Shown here piece by piece: positions 18,244 through 26,625 of a stretch of 64,000 bases of DNA. The DNA comes from Duganella sp. BJB476. Lineage in GTDB: Bacteria > Pseudomonadota > Gammaproteobacteria > Burkholderiales > Burkholderiaceae_D. The stretch spans positions 1-64,000 of the forward strand of contig NZ_QVIO01000003.1 in NCBI RefSeq assembly GCF_003416895.1. Reading direction: 5' to 3'. Position 1 is the stretch's first letter, and every line of letters starts with the position of its first letter. Made by a program: the position numbers and the translations under genes. Under the pieces are notes generated by a model. That model ran no database searches. It worked only from the letters and a program-made list of their open reading frames with translations, and had not been told where the DNA came from.

Positions 18244-18882
18244 CTACGGCTCGATCAGGCCGTGCTTGACGGCCAGCCGCGTGATGTAGGCCGGCCGGTG
18301 CACGCCCAGTTTTTCCTTCACCGCCTGGCTGATGTTGCTGATGGTTTTGGTGGAGACGTCGAGCTTCTCGGCGATCTCCGCGTTGGTCAGGCCTTCGGCC
18401 ATCAGCGTGAAGATCTCCAGCGCGCGCTCGTCCAGCTGCGACTGCGGCGACGCGTCGCCGCGCACCGACAGGTTGGCCAGCCGCTCAGCGATCTGCGGCA
18501 GGAAGTACAACTCGCCGTCGTGCGCGCGCCGCACCGCAGCCGCCAGGTCGGCCGGATCGCAGTCCTTGGTCATGAAGGCGCGGCCGCCGAGACGATAGGT
18601 TTCCTTGATCAGGCTGTCCTGGTCGAACTGGCTGAGGAAGACGATGGCGGCGTCCGGCGCCTGCACCAGGATCTGCTTGGCCACGTCCAGGCCGGTCAGC
18701 TGCTCGCCGAAGCGGATATCCAGCACCGCCACATCCGGCTTGAGCTGCAGGTACTGCTCCAGCGCCTCTTCCGGCGTGCGCGCCTGCCCCACCACGTGCA
18801 GCCCCTGCCCTTCGAGCGACATCGCGAAGCCTGTCATCACGATGGGATGATCGTCCGCCAGCAAGACCCGTATCTTCTTCAC
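18244..18882 (-). CDS. LuxR/NarL family response regulator
   Basis: A 212-aa regulator. The receiver has D10/D11, phospho-acceptor D55 (AVLDIRFGE) and a Lys in FMTKD. A LuxR-type helix-turn-helix follows (ALEIFTLMAEGLTNAEIAEK, about 153-172, and onward). The start codon is GTG at 18882, supported by a perfect AGGAGG five bases upstream. It is the first gene of a pair with the kinase. Its regulon is unknown; the divergent tonB-like gene is the nearest candidate. Confidence 0.93.
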   Translation of the reverse strand: MKKIRVLLADDHPIVMTGFAMSLEGQGLHVVGQARTPEEALEQYLQLKPDVAVLDIRFGEQLTGLDVAKQILVQAPDAAIVFLSQFDQDSLIKETYRLGGRAFMTKDCDPADLAAAVRRAHDGELYFLPQIAERLANLSVRGDASPQSQLDERALEIFTLMAEGLTNAEIAEKLDVSTKTISNISQAVKEKLGVHRPAYITRLAVKHGLIEP

Positions 18883-18968
18883 TACTACCTCCTGGAATAT
18901 TTGCTACCCGATGGTGGAAGCATACCACACCATCGCCACGCAAAATATTCCCTGAATTTCCTTTTATT

Positions 18969-19008
18969 TTGCTATTGCATGGAATAGTATACTTCCAGTA
19001 TATAGCAA
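18969..19008. promoter_or_regulatory. Nested inverted repeat between luxR-type and tonB-like genes
   Basis: In the AT-rich 150-bp divergent region TTGCTAT (18969-18975) is mirrored by ATAGCAA (19002-19008). Inside is TATAC-TTCCA-GTATA (18988-19002). Nested symmetry next to two divergent starts suggests an operator, possibly for the LuxR-type regulator itself. This is visible structure with an inferred role. Confidence 0.35.
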
Positions 19009-19033
19009 TTCATACCACCACAAAGGAGCAACT

Positions 19034-19666
19034 ATGCATCAGAAAAAGAATCTCACCGGTCTCACCGTCGTGGCCCTGTTGCACGTGGCGTTGCTGGCGG
19101 CCTTCCTGCACGGCTCCAAGCTGACGGTGTTCCGGGTGAAGGAATCGGTGATCGACCTGACGCCGACCGTGCCCGTGCCGCCGCCACCGAAAGTGATGCC
19201 GCCCGACGTGCCGCTGCCCAAGCTGGCCCCGCCGGACATCTTCGTGCCGCAGGTGGAAACGCCGGTGCTGCCGTCCAACCCGCCGCCGGTGACGGCGCGG
19301 CCGCTGACGGACCAGCCGCCGTCGCAGCCGTCCCAGCCGGGGATCGCCGAGCCGGGCGCGAAAACGGTGGTGAAAGCGGCGCCGCAGCTAGTGGCGGCGG
19401 TGGTGGACGCCAAGGCCTGCGCCAAGCCTGACTATCCCAAGTCCGCGCTGCGCAACGGCGATACCGGCATCGTCACGCTGGCACTGCTGATCGGCACCGA
19501 CGGCCGGGTGGCCGATTCGAAGGTGGAGAAATCCAGCGGCTTCCGGGAACTGGACCGCGCGGCCCAGACCGGCCTGGGTCTGTGCAAATTCAAGCCCGGC
19601 ACCGTGGACGGCGTGCCGCAGCAATCCTGGACCAGGATGCAGTATGTGTGGAGCCTGGACGAGTAA
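19034..19666 (+). CDS. TonB-like energy transducer
   Basis: A 210-aa protein with a single N-terminal membrane anchor (LTVVALLHVALLAAFLHGS), a long proline-rich periplasmic stretch (about 45-110) and a C-terminal TonB fold (about 125-210, DYPKSALRNGDTGIVTLALLIGTDGRV). It would pass proton-motive force to outer-membrane receptors. No exbB/exbD is nearby, so it must borrow those from elsewhere. AAAGGAG at 19022-19028 supports the start. A GC-rich hairpin lies just after the stop, before the deacetylase gene. Confidence 0.85.
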   Translation: MHQKKNLTGLTVVALLHVALLAAFLHGSKLTVFRVKESVIDLTPTVPVPPPPKVMPPDVPLPKLAPPDIFVPQVETPVLPSNPPPVTARPLTDQPPSQPSQPGIAEPGAKTVVKAAPQLVAAVVDAKACAKPDYPKSALRNGDTGIVTLALLIGTDGRVADSKVEKSSGFRELDRAAQTGLGLCKFKPGTVDGVPQQSWTRMQYVWSLDE

Positions 19667-19749
19667 GCCCGGAAGCGCCCGGGAGCGGGGCCGCTCCGGC
19701 AAAACCACGTACAATATCGGTCCCGCTCCACACGCCATGCCAACTGCCC

Positions 19750-20607
19750 GTGTCCAACCATTTTTCCCGCCTGCTGCTGGTCCTCTGCTCGCTGCTGCTG
19801 GGCCCTTGCGCCGTAGCCCAGGATGCGCCGCCTGCTCCGATACGCTTCCTGCTGACGTTCGACGACGGCCCGGCCGCCGCCGACAGCAACAATCCGACCG
19901 TGCATATCCTCGAAACGCTGGCCAGCAACCCGCTGCAGGACCACATCAAGGCGGTCTTCTTCACCCAGACCCGCGCCTGGCATGGCGGCGGCACGGCGGT
20001 CGGCCGCACCCTGATACGGCGCGAATACGACGAAGGCCATGTGGTCGCGCTGCACAGCGCCACCACCTTCCATTCGAACCACCGCCTCATGAGCCGCGCA
20101 GCGCTGGACGAATCGATGCAGCGCGGCGTCGACGACCTGATCGCCACCACCGGCGTCGCGCCAAAGCTGGTGCGACCGCCCTTCTGGGCCTACAACGCCG
20201 ATACGCTGGAGTCCTACCACCAGCACGGCATGCGCATGCTGCTGACCGACCTCAGTGCCAATGACGGCAAGATCTACGGCGTCAACTTCAGCTGGCACAA
20301 GCGCTCCAATATGCTCACGCATCTGGCCGAAACCCGCAAACGCTGGGCCGCCGGCGCCATGCCATCGGTCGACGGCAGCACGCCGGTGGTGGTCACCTTC
20401 CACGACGTGAACACCTACACCTCGCGCCACATCCAGGAGTACCTGGAGATCCTGCTCGACGTCGCCCGTGAACTCGACGTGCCGCTGGCCGCCAAGCCGT
20501 TCTACGACGAGCGCGCGGAACTGGAGCGCGCGGCGCTGGCCCGCACCGTCGACGATGCCGGCACCGATCAACCCCTGCCGGGTCTATGGAATTGGCTGTG
20601 GCGATGA
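19750..20607 (+). CDS. Secreted polysaccharide deacetylase family protein
   Basis: A 285-aa protein with a signal peptide (about 1-24) and a NodB-type domain. Motif 1 is TFDDGP (D38/D39) and motif 3 RPPFWAYN (about 142-149). The His motif reads HSATTFH (H102, H108), with wider spacing than the usual H-S/T-x-x-H, so metal binding may use H102 with H108 or H111. A GTG start at 19750 begins the signal peptide and is chosen over a longer frame that overlaps tonB. The family removes acetyl groups from cell-wall or exported sugars. The 3' end overlaps the convergent phosphopantetheinyl transferase gene by 24 bp. Confidence 0.82.
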   Translation: MSNHFSRLLLVLCSLLLGPCAVAQDAPPAPIRFLLTFDDGPAAADSNNPTVHILETLASNPLQDHIKAVFFTQTRAWHGGGTAVGRTLIRREYDEGHVVALHSATTFHSNHRLMSRAALDESMQRGVDDLIATTGVAPKLVRPPFWAYNADTLESYHQHGMRMLLTDLSANDGKIYGVNFSWHKRSNMLTHLAETRKRWAAGAMPSVDGSTPVVVTFHDVNTYTSRHIQEYLEILLDVARELDVPLAAKPFYDERAELERAALARTVDDAGTDQPLPGLWNWLWR

Positions 20608-21219
20608 CGGCAGCATAACGAGCTCCATCCGTGGCGGCGCCGCCAGCGGCAAGGCGCTGTACAACACCACCGACAATTCCTCGTGCGGCACATCGCGACG
20701 ATGCGCATGCGCCGTCCCGCCCAGCTTGAAGCGCGCTTCCTTCCCGCTCCACAAACCGTAAAAGCCGGCCACGCGCTGCGCCTCATCCAACGCCTGCAAA
20801 CGCGCCCACTGCGCCATCTCGTCCGCATCGAAAGCCTGCGCCGCCAATGCCGCCAGATCGCGCTGCGGATCGCGCATTTCGATATCCAGTCCCAGCGCCG
20901 TCTGCGCGCTCACGGCGCATGCCACCCAGCGGCCGCTGTGCGAGATGCTGAAGCCGGGTACACGGCCGCGTACCTTGGGCACCTTCAGCAAAGGCGCCCC
21001 GCCGGGGATGTCTTCCAGCTCGATATCGCGCGGCGCCACGCCCAGCAAGGAGCCCAGCGCCATGCGCAACAACACCCGACCCGCAACGAACTGACGTTGC
21101 CGCTGCGCGCGCACGAAGCGCCGGTAGCGCGCCATCTCGCTCGCCGACAACCAGTCCAGCAGATCGCCATCCGCCACGGCGTCGGCGTCGGTCATCCAGA
21201 GCGAGGCCGCGACGCTCAT
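20584..21219 (-). CDS. 4'-phosphopantetheinyl transferase of the APE cluster
   Basis: A 211-aa Sfp-type enzyme. The Mg/CoA motifs are GLDIEMRDPQRD and FYGLWSGKEARFKLGG (WxxKEA). It loads the phosphopantetheine arm from CoA onto the serine of acyl carrier proteins. It is the last gene of the aryl polyene operon, starting 1 bp after the ketosynthase stop, and most likely activates the two ACPs encoded at 35528-36064. The 3' end overlaps the convergent deacetylase gene. Confidence 0.88.
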   Translation of the reverse strand: MSVAASLWMTDADAVADGDLLDWLSASEMARYRRFVRAQRQRQFVAGRVLLRMALGSLLGVAPRDIELEDIPGGAPLLKVPKVRGRVPGFSISHSGRWVACAVSAQTALGLDIEMRDPQRDLAALAAQAFDADEMAQWARLQALDEAQRVAGFYGLWSGKEARFKLGGTAHAHRRDVPHEELSVVLYSALPLAAPPRMELVMLPSSPQPIP

Positions 21220-21220
21220 G

Positions 21221-22453
21221 CTACTTGACGTACCGTTTGAAAATCAGCGACGTGTTGATGCCGCCGAAAGCGAAATTATTCGACATCACATACTCGCATT
21301 CCAATCGACGGCCTTCGCCGGCGATGTAGTCCAGCGCCGCACACGCCGGATCGATCGCATCCAGATTGATGGTCGGCGCAAACCAGCCCTCGCGCATCAT
21401 CTCGATGCTGATCCAGGCTTCCAGCGCGCCGCAGGCGCCAAGCGTGTGGCCCATGTAGCTCTTGAGGGAACTGATGGGCGTGGCGCCGCCGAACACCGCC
21501 AGCGTCGCCTGCGACTCGGCGATGTCGCCCTGGTGGGTGCCGGTGCCGTGCGCGTTGATGTAGCCGATATCCGACGGCTGCAACCCGGCGTCCTGCAAGG
21601 CCAACTGCATCGCCTTCTGCATGGTGGCCGCATTCGGCTGGGTGACATGGCAACCGTCGCTGTTGGTGCCGAAACCGACCAGCTCCGCGTGGATCACGGC
21701 GCCGCGCGCCTGCGCGTGATCCAGGTCTTCCAGGATCAGGCAGCCGGCGCCTTCGCCGATCACCAGGCCATCGCGGCCGCCGTCGAACGGCCTGGGCGTG
21801 GTGTGGCCGGCGTCGTTGCGGGTGCTGGTGGCGAACAGGGTGTCGAACACCGCCGCCTCGGTGGCGCACAGCTCCTCGGCGCCGCCGGCCACCATCGCCA
21901 GCTGCTTGCCGCCGCGGATAGCCTCGTAGGCGTAGCCTATGCCCTGGCTGCCGGAGGTGCAGGCGCTGGAGGTGGTGATCACGCGGCCGGTGATGCCGAA
22001 GAAGACGCCGATGTTCACCGGCGCCGTATGCGCCATCATCTTGATGTAGGTGGTGGCGTTGATGCCCTTGGTGGTGCGCTCCTCCATCATGCGGCCGAAG
22101 TCGCCGATGGCGCTCGGCGTGCCCGCCGACGAGCCGAAGGACACGCCCATGTCGCCGCCCTTGAGCAGCGGGTGCTCCAGCAGGCCGGCGTCGGCCAGCG
22201 CCAGTTCGCTGGCGCGCGTGGCCATCAGGGCGACGCGGCCCATGCTGCGGATCGCCTTGCGGTGATAGCGTTCGTTCAGTTCGAATGGCGCGGCCGGCGC
22301 GCCCAGGCGCGTGTTCAGGCCTTCGTAGTCCTCCCAGTCCGCCATGCGCACCACGGCGTTGCGGTACTGGCCCAGACGCTCGCGTATCGTGGCCCAGTCG
22401 TTGCCGATCGGGCTGATGCCGGCCATGCCGGTGACGGCGACGCGGCGGCTCAT
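21221..22453 (-). CDS. apeR: Beta-ketoacyl-ACP synthase, ApeR-like
   Basis: A 410-aa FabF-type ketosynthase with active-site Cys165 (TTSSACTSGSQG) and the two His motifs HGTGTHQGD and KSYMGHTLGACGA. It is therefore a full condensing enzyme. Position after the ketoreductase matches ApeR of the Escherichia coli aryl polyene cluster as I recall it. It overlaps the reductase gene by 4 bp (ATGA). The open frame runs much further upstream over that gene; the conserved start MSRRVAVTGM is at 22453. Confidence 0.88.
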   Translation of the reverse strand: MSRRVAVTGMAGISPIGNDWATIRERLGQYRNAVVRMADWEDYEGLNTRLGAPAAPFELNERYHRKAIRSMGRVALMATRASELALADAGLLEHPLLKGGDMGVSFGSSAGTPSAIGDFGRMMEERTTKGINATTYIKMMAHTAPVNIGVFFGITGRVITTSSACTSGSQGIGYAYEAIRGGKQLAMVAGGAEELCATEAAVFDTLFATSTRNDAGHTTPRPFDGGRDGLVIGEGAGCLILEDLDHAQARGAVIHAELVGFGTNSDGCHVTQPNAATMQKAMQLALQDAGLQPSDIGYINAHGTGTHQGDIAESQATLAVFGGATPISSLKSYMGHTLGACGALEAWISIEMMREGWFAPTINLDAIDPACAALDYIAGEGRRLECEYVMSNNFAFGGINTSLIFKRYVK

Positions 22454-23187
22454 GCCAGGCCGCCGTTGACGGAGATGACCTGGCGCGTGATATAGCCCGC
22501 CTCTTCGCCGATCAGGAAGCTGACGGCCGCCGCCACCTCCTCCGGCTTGCCGACGCGGCGCGCCGGTATCATCTTCAGCGCTTCTTCCATCGGCACCTCG
22601 CTGGTCATGTCGGTTTCGATCAACCCCGGCGCCACGCAGTTGACGGTGATGGCGCGCTTGGCCAGTTCCAGCGCCAGCGCCTTGGTGGCGCCGATGATCC
22701 CGGCCTTGGCCGCGCTGTAGTTGACCTGGCCGCGATTGCCGATCAATCCGGACACCGACGCCAGCGTGACGATGCGGCCCGGCTTGCGGCGCTGGACCAG
22801 CGGCATCACCAGAGGATTGAGCACGTTGTAGAAGCCGTCCAGGTTCGTTTTCAACACGATGTCCCAGTCCTCGCCGGACATCGCCGGGAAGACGTTGTCG
22901 CGCGCGACGCCGGCGTTGCACACCACGCCGTAGTAGCAGCCATGCTGCTCGATGTCCGCTTCCAGCGCGGCGGCGGTGGCGGCGCGGTCGCCGATATCGA
23001 ACTGCAGCACGCGCACCGCGCGGCCCATTTCGGCGATCTGCTGCGCGACCGCATCGGCCTCCGCGCGCTGGCTGCGGCAATGCAGCACCACGTCGTAGCC
23101 GTCGCGCGCGAGGCGCAGCGCAATCGCCTTACCGATGCCGCGCGACGATCCCGTCACCAGCACGCTCATGGACTTGTTCTGATTCAT
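22450..23187 (-). CDS. apeQ: 3-oxoacyl-ACP reductase, ApeQ-like (FabG family)
   Basis: A 245-aa short-chain dehydrogenase. It shows the NADP motif TGSSRGIGKAIA, NAG (CNAGVARD), the catalytic Ser-Tyr-Lys set (LASVSG and YSAAKAG) and a FabG-like C-terminus (ITRQVISVNGGLA). It reduces the 3-keto group after each extension round of the polyene. It overlaps both neighbours by 4 bp in the order dehydratase, reductase, ketosynthase, as in known APE clusters. Confidence 0.92.
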   Translation of the reverse strand: MNQNKSMSVLVTGSSRGIGKAIALRLARDGYDVVLHCRSQRAEADAVAQQIAEMGRAVRVLQFDIGDRAATAAALEADIEQHGCYYGVVCNAGVARDNVFPAMSGEDWDIVLKTNLDGFYNVLNPLVMPLVQRRKPGRIVTLASVSGLIGNRGQVNYSAAKAGIIGATKALALELAKRAITVNCVAPGLIETDMTSEVPMEEALKMIPARRVGKPEEVAAAVSFLIGEEAGYITRQVISVNGGLA

Positions 23188-23645
23188 ACTACGTTTCCAT
23201 CTTCGAGAAATTGTTTGACATTAGCGGGCTGGTACACCGTCACCGTGGCCGTCGCCACGCCGCTTGCACCGCCGACGACATCGATGCGGCAGTCGAACGC
23301 ACCCAGGCCGTTTTCGCCCTGCAGCACACGGTGCACGTGCACCCGCAGCACGCTGCCCGTGGCGAACAGCGGCACGCCGCAGGCATATTTGCGCGATCCG
23401 AGCAGCAAGCCCACCTTGACCGCCTCGCTGCGCTGCCAGGCCACCCAGCCGGCGTGCGCGGCGATCGCCTGCGCCATGTATTCGATGCCTACCCAGGCGC
23501 CGACGCCGCCCTCTCCCGCCAGCGTGCTGCCGGCGTGGATGGTCACCTCGGCGCAGAGGTTGTCGGTGTCGGCGCTCAGCACCCGGTCGAGCAGCAGCAT
23601 CGTGCCGGAATGCGGCACCAGTTCGCGCACGTCCGGCATCGTCAT
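23184..23645 (-). CDS. apeP: 3-hydroxyacyl-ACP dehydratase, ApeP-like hotdog protein
   Basis: A 153-aa single-hotdog protein. LVPHSGTMLLLDRV near the N-terminus and VGIEYMAQAIAAHAGW in the central helix are typical of the ApeP/FabZ-like group. It would remove water to create the conjugated double bonds, probably together with the second dehydratase domain fused to the ligase. The frame stays open upstream, but ATG 23645 overlaps the upstream stop as ATGA and starts the homology. Confidence 0.85.
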   Translation of the reverse strand: MTMPDVRELVPHSGTMLLLDRVLSADTDNLCAEVTIHAGSTLAGEGGVGAWVGIEYMAQAIAAHAGWVAWQRSEAVKVGLLLGSRKYACGVPLFATGSVLRVHVHRVLQGENGLGAFDCRIDVVGGASGVATATVTVYQPANVKQFLEDGNVV

Positions 23646-24826
23646 GCGGTCCTCCCCAGCAGCAGCGCCGCATTGGAGCCGCCGAACGCGAATGAGCTGC
23701 TCAGCACATGGCGCAAGGGACGGCCCAGCGCCGCGCCGCGCGCCACCAGGTTCAGCGCCGGCAGCGCCGGATCGGCCATGCCGTCCCACAGGTGCGGCGG
23801 CAAGCGGCCTTGCGGATTATCGTCCTGCATGGCGAGCCAGCACAAGGCCGCCTCGATCGCGGCCGCCGCGCCCAGCGTGTGGCCGGTGAAGGGCTTGGTG
23901 GAACTGACCGCAACCTCGTGGCCGAACAAGGCCGCGATCGCGCCCGACTCCATCGCGTCGTTCTGGCGCGTCGCCGTGCCGTGCATGTTGATATAGTCGA
24001 TCTGCGCCGCCGCCACGCCGCCGCGTTCCAGCGCCTGCGTCATCGCCAGCCGCGCGCCCACGCCGGCCGGATCGGGGGCCGACATGTGATGGCCGTCCGA
24101 CGATTCGCCCCAGCCCAGCAAGGCGACTATGGCGGCATCAGCGCTCATCAGGAACAAAGCCGCGCCCTCCCCGATGTTGATGCCGTCGCGATTGGCGCTC
24201 ATCGGATTGCACTGCGCCGCGCTGACCGACTCCAGCGCGGCGAAACCGGCCACCGTGAAGGCGCACAGCGAATCGACCCCGCCGGTCAGCACCGCGTCGC
24301 ACAAGCCCATCTTGATCAGGCGCGCGGCGCCAGCCATGGCCTTGGCGCTCGACGAGCAGGCGCTGGAATGCACATAGGCCGGCCCGGCCAGGCCCAGCTC
24401 CCACGCCAGCATCTCGGCGAGCGATCCCATCTCCTGCTGGCCGTAGTCGAAGTCCTGCGGCAACGCGCCGCCGGCCGCATGGCCGGCCATGGCCCGTTCC
24501 GCCTCGCCTATGCCGGAAGTGCTGGTGCCGAGCACCACGCCGACGCGGCCGGCGCCGTAGCGCGCGACCGCCGCATCCACCTGGGGACGGATCTGCGCCA
24601 AGGCCGCCAAAGCCAGCGCGTTGTTGCGGCTGCGCTGGCGCTGCGGCAGATGCGCCACGGACGGCAGTTCCTCCTGCACGCGCCCCAGCGGCAGCTGGCG
24701 GCCGGGCGAAAAGCTATCGGTGGCCGCCAGCCCTGTCTCGCCCGCGTACAGGCGCGCCTTCACCTGCGCCGGGCTGTCGCCCAATGCGCAAACAATGCCG
24801 CAAGCGTTCAGATAAAATTTCAACAT
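23642..24826 (-). CDS. apeO: Beta-ketoacyl-ACP synthase, ApeO-like
   Basis: A 394-aa ketosynthase. It has Cys157 in VHSSACSSSAKA, HGTATRQND and KPFTGHTLGAAAA, a full Cys-His-His set. In studied APE systems ApeO works as a heterodimer with a chain-length-factor-like partner (ApeC); the gene at 36835-37566 would supply that. It precedes the dehydratase gene with a 4-bp overlap and follows the DUF3261 gene by 9 bp. Confidence 0.88.
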   Translation of the reverse strand: MLKFYLNACGIVCALGDSPAQVKARLYAGETGLAATDSFSPGRQLPLGRVQEELPSVAHLPQRQRSRNNALALAALAQIRPQVDAAVARYGAGRVGVVLGTSTSGIGEAERAMAGHAAGGALPQDFDYGQQEMGSLAEMLAWELGLAGPAYVHSSACSSSAKAMAGAARLIKMGLCDAVLTGGVDSLCAFTVAGFAALESVSAAQCNPMSANRDGINIGEGAALFLMSADAAIVALLGWGESSDGHHMSAPDPAGVGARLAMTQALERGGVAAAQIDYINMHGTATRQNDAMESGAIAALFGHEVAVSSTKPFTGHTLGAAAAIEAALCWLAMQDDNPQGRLPPHLWDGMADPALPALNLVARGAALGRPLRHVLSSSFAFGGSNAALLLGRTA

Positions 24827-24835
24827 ACGTCGGTC

Positions 24836-25375
24836 TCAGTCGGTAGGCGCCGCAAACTGTATTGTCAGCTTATAGTGATATCGTAAATTGTCCAGCACCA
24901 CGGTGCCGCTCCAGCGCGGTGTGCCGCTGTAGGAGATCTGCATGATCGGTTGATCGTCCAGCAACAGCGTGCGGTGCGCGCCCTGCTCGGCAACGCGCCA
25001 GCCCGGCGGCAGCGCGGCGGCGATCGCCTCGGCCGGCCACAGGGTCAGCTGCATATCCTCCAGCACGTCCTCGGCGCGTACCTGCGACGGCAGCATCACG
25101 TGCCGCCACGAGGTCAGCTCCTTGCCGTCGTAATGCAGCGTCAGCACGCGCTGGCTAAACGCCAGGCCGACGACGTCGATCGCGTCCGGCTCCACTTGCA
25201 GTGCGACGTCGAGATCATCGGTGCGGCCATTGCGCTCGACCTTCAAGTGCTGCTGCACGCTGATCGAAGTGCCCAGCGCCGCCGGCGCCAGTTTCAGTCC
25301 CAGGCGGGCCTGCGGCGGCGTGGTGGCGCAGGCGGCCAGCAACAACGCTGCAAGCAAGGGCGCGCAGCGACGCAT
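24836..25375 (-). CDS. DUF3261 lipoprotein of the APE cluster
   Basis: A 179-aa lipoprotein. The signal peptide ends LLAACA, a lipobox. The remainder matches the DUF3261 type found in aryl polyene clusters (VVGLAFSQRVLTLHYDGKEL, TLWPAEAIAAALPPGW). Its function is unknown; its place beside the LolA-like and MMPL-like genes suggests help with moving the pigment to the outer membrane (ApeN position). The chosen ATG (25375) overlaps the upstream stop as TGATG; an in-frame ATG at 25390 would add five residues. Confidence 0.8.
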   Translation of the reverse strand: MRRCAPLLAALLLAACATTPPQARLGLKLAPAALGTSISVQQHLKVERNGRTDDLDVALQVEPDAIDVVGLAFSQRVLTLHYDGKELTSWRHVMLPSQVRAEDVLEDMQLTLWPAEAIAAALPPGWRVAEQGAHRTLLLDDQPIMQISYSGTPRWSGTVVLDNLRYHYKLTIQFAAPTD

Positions 25376-26625
25376 CAGCCTTGCGCGCATACCGCCTCCA
25401 GTGCCGCCAGGCGGCGCGACGTCTCCTTGACGAACGGATTGCTCAGGTCCCAGGCATAGCCGGCCAGGATGGCTGAAATCATGCGTTTCACTTCCGGCTG
25501 TTGATTCTCATGGAAGATGATGGTCTGGAAGCCGCCGGCATACCATGACTCGACAAAGGCGCGGAACGTATCCACCCCCTTGCGCAGCGGCGCGCCGAAG
25601 TCGGCTTGCCAATCCACCTGCTCGCCGGCGAACTGACGCTCCAGCACCGCGGCGGCCAGGCTGGCCGACTTGAAGGCGATGGTCACGCCCGACGAGAAGA
25701 CCGGATCGAGGAACTCGCCCGCATTGCCCAGCAAGGCGTAGCCCTCGCCCCACAGCTTGTCGACGTTGGCCGAGTAGCCGACGATCTGGCGCGCCGGCGT
25801 ATCCCACCTGGCATGGGCCAGCAACGCCGACAGCGACGGTTCCTCCGCCACGATCGCTTGCAGGCGCTCGGTGGCGCTGCCCTGGTAGCGATCGAGGAAG
25901 CTGGTCTCCGCCACCACGCCCAGCGAACAACGGCCGCCGGCAAACGGAATGGTCCAGAACCAGACGTCGCAATGCTGGGGATGCACGGTGACGCGTATCT
26001 TGGTGCGGTCGAAATCACCGCCGTGGATACCGTCTGCAATGTGCGTGAAGATCGCGCCGCGCACCGGGAAGTTGGACGGCGTTTCCAGTTTCAGGAGGCG
26101 CGGCAGGACGCGGCCAAAACCGCTGGCATCCAGTATGAAGCCGGCGCGAACCTGATACTGCTCGCCATCCGCCCGCTTGACAGTGACCAGGGCGGGAACT
26201 CCTTTCGTGCCCAGTTCGATATTCAGCACTTCATGACGATAGCGCACCTCGGCGCCGAAACGCTCCGCCTCCTTGGCCAGAATATGATCGAAGTCGGCGC
26301 GCTGCACCTGGTAGGTGGTGCCCCATCCGGCCGAATGCTTATCGCGGAAATCGAAATCGGTATAGCGGCCGTTGCGCATGAACGCCGCGCCGTTCTTGAA
26401 CTGGAAGCCCGCTTCGACCACCGCCTGCAGCATGCCCGCCTGCTCCAGATAGGCCATGCTTTGCGGCAGCAGGCTCTCGCCGATGGAAAAGCGTGGGAAC
26501 TGTTCGCGTTCGATCACCAGCACCTGGCGCCCCTGCTGGCGCAGCAGCGCGGCGGCCACCGAGCCTGCGGGGCCGGCGCCGACGATCAGGATTTCAACGG
26601 CTTCGATGTTCATTGCGTCAGTCAT
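25375..26625 (-). CDS. FAD-dependent oxidoreductase with flavin-halogenase signatures
   Basis: A 416-aa flavoprotein. The FAD-binding motif GAGPAG is at 16-21, and GESLLP (49-54) is typical of the halogenase/geranylgeranyl-reductase superfamily. It carries WFWTIP at 222-227, matching the WxWxIP signature of flavin-dependent halogenases, and Lys77 in FQFKNGA, at the place of the catalytic lysine. Brominated aryl polyenes (xanthomonadins) are known in Xanthomonas, so halogenation of the pigment ring is plausible. The family also includes hydroxylases and reductases, so the reaction is not settled. ATG 26625 overlaps the exporter gene by 8 bp. Confidence 0.75.
   Translation of the reverse strand: MTDAMNIEAVEILIVGAGPAGSVAAALLRQQGRQVLVIEREQFPRFSIGESLLPQSMAYLEQAGMLQAVVEAGFQFKNGAAFMRNGRYTDFDFRDKHSAGWGTTYQVQRADFDHILAKEAERFGAEVRYRHEVLNIELGTKGVPALVTVKRADGEQYQVRAGFILDASGFGRVLPRLLKLETPSNFPVRGAIFTHIADGIHGGDFDRTKIRVTVHPQHCDVWFWTIPFAGGRCSLGVVAETSFLDRYQGSATERLQAIVAEEPSLSALLAHARWDTPARQIVGYSANVDKLWGEGYALLGNAGEFLDPVFSSGVTIAFKSASLAAAVLERQFAGEQVDWQADFGAPLRKGVDTFRAFVESWYAGGFQTIIFHENQQPEVKRMISAILAGYAWDLSNPFVKETSRRLAALEAVCAQG

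Noticed and set aside
21221..23080. Extended N-terminus for the ApeR-like ketosynthase
   Set aside because: The upstream part lies over the ketoreductase gene in another frame, and homology begins at 22453.
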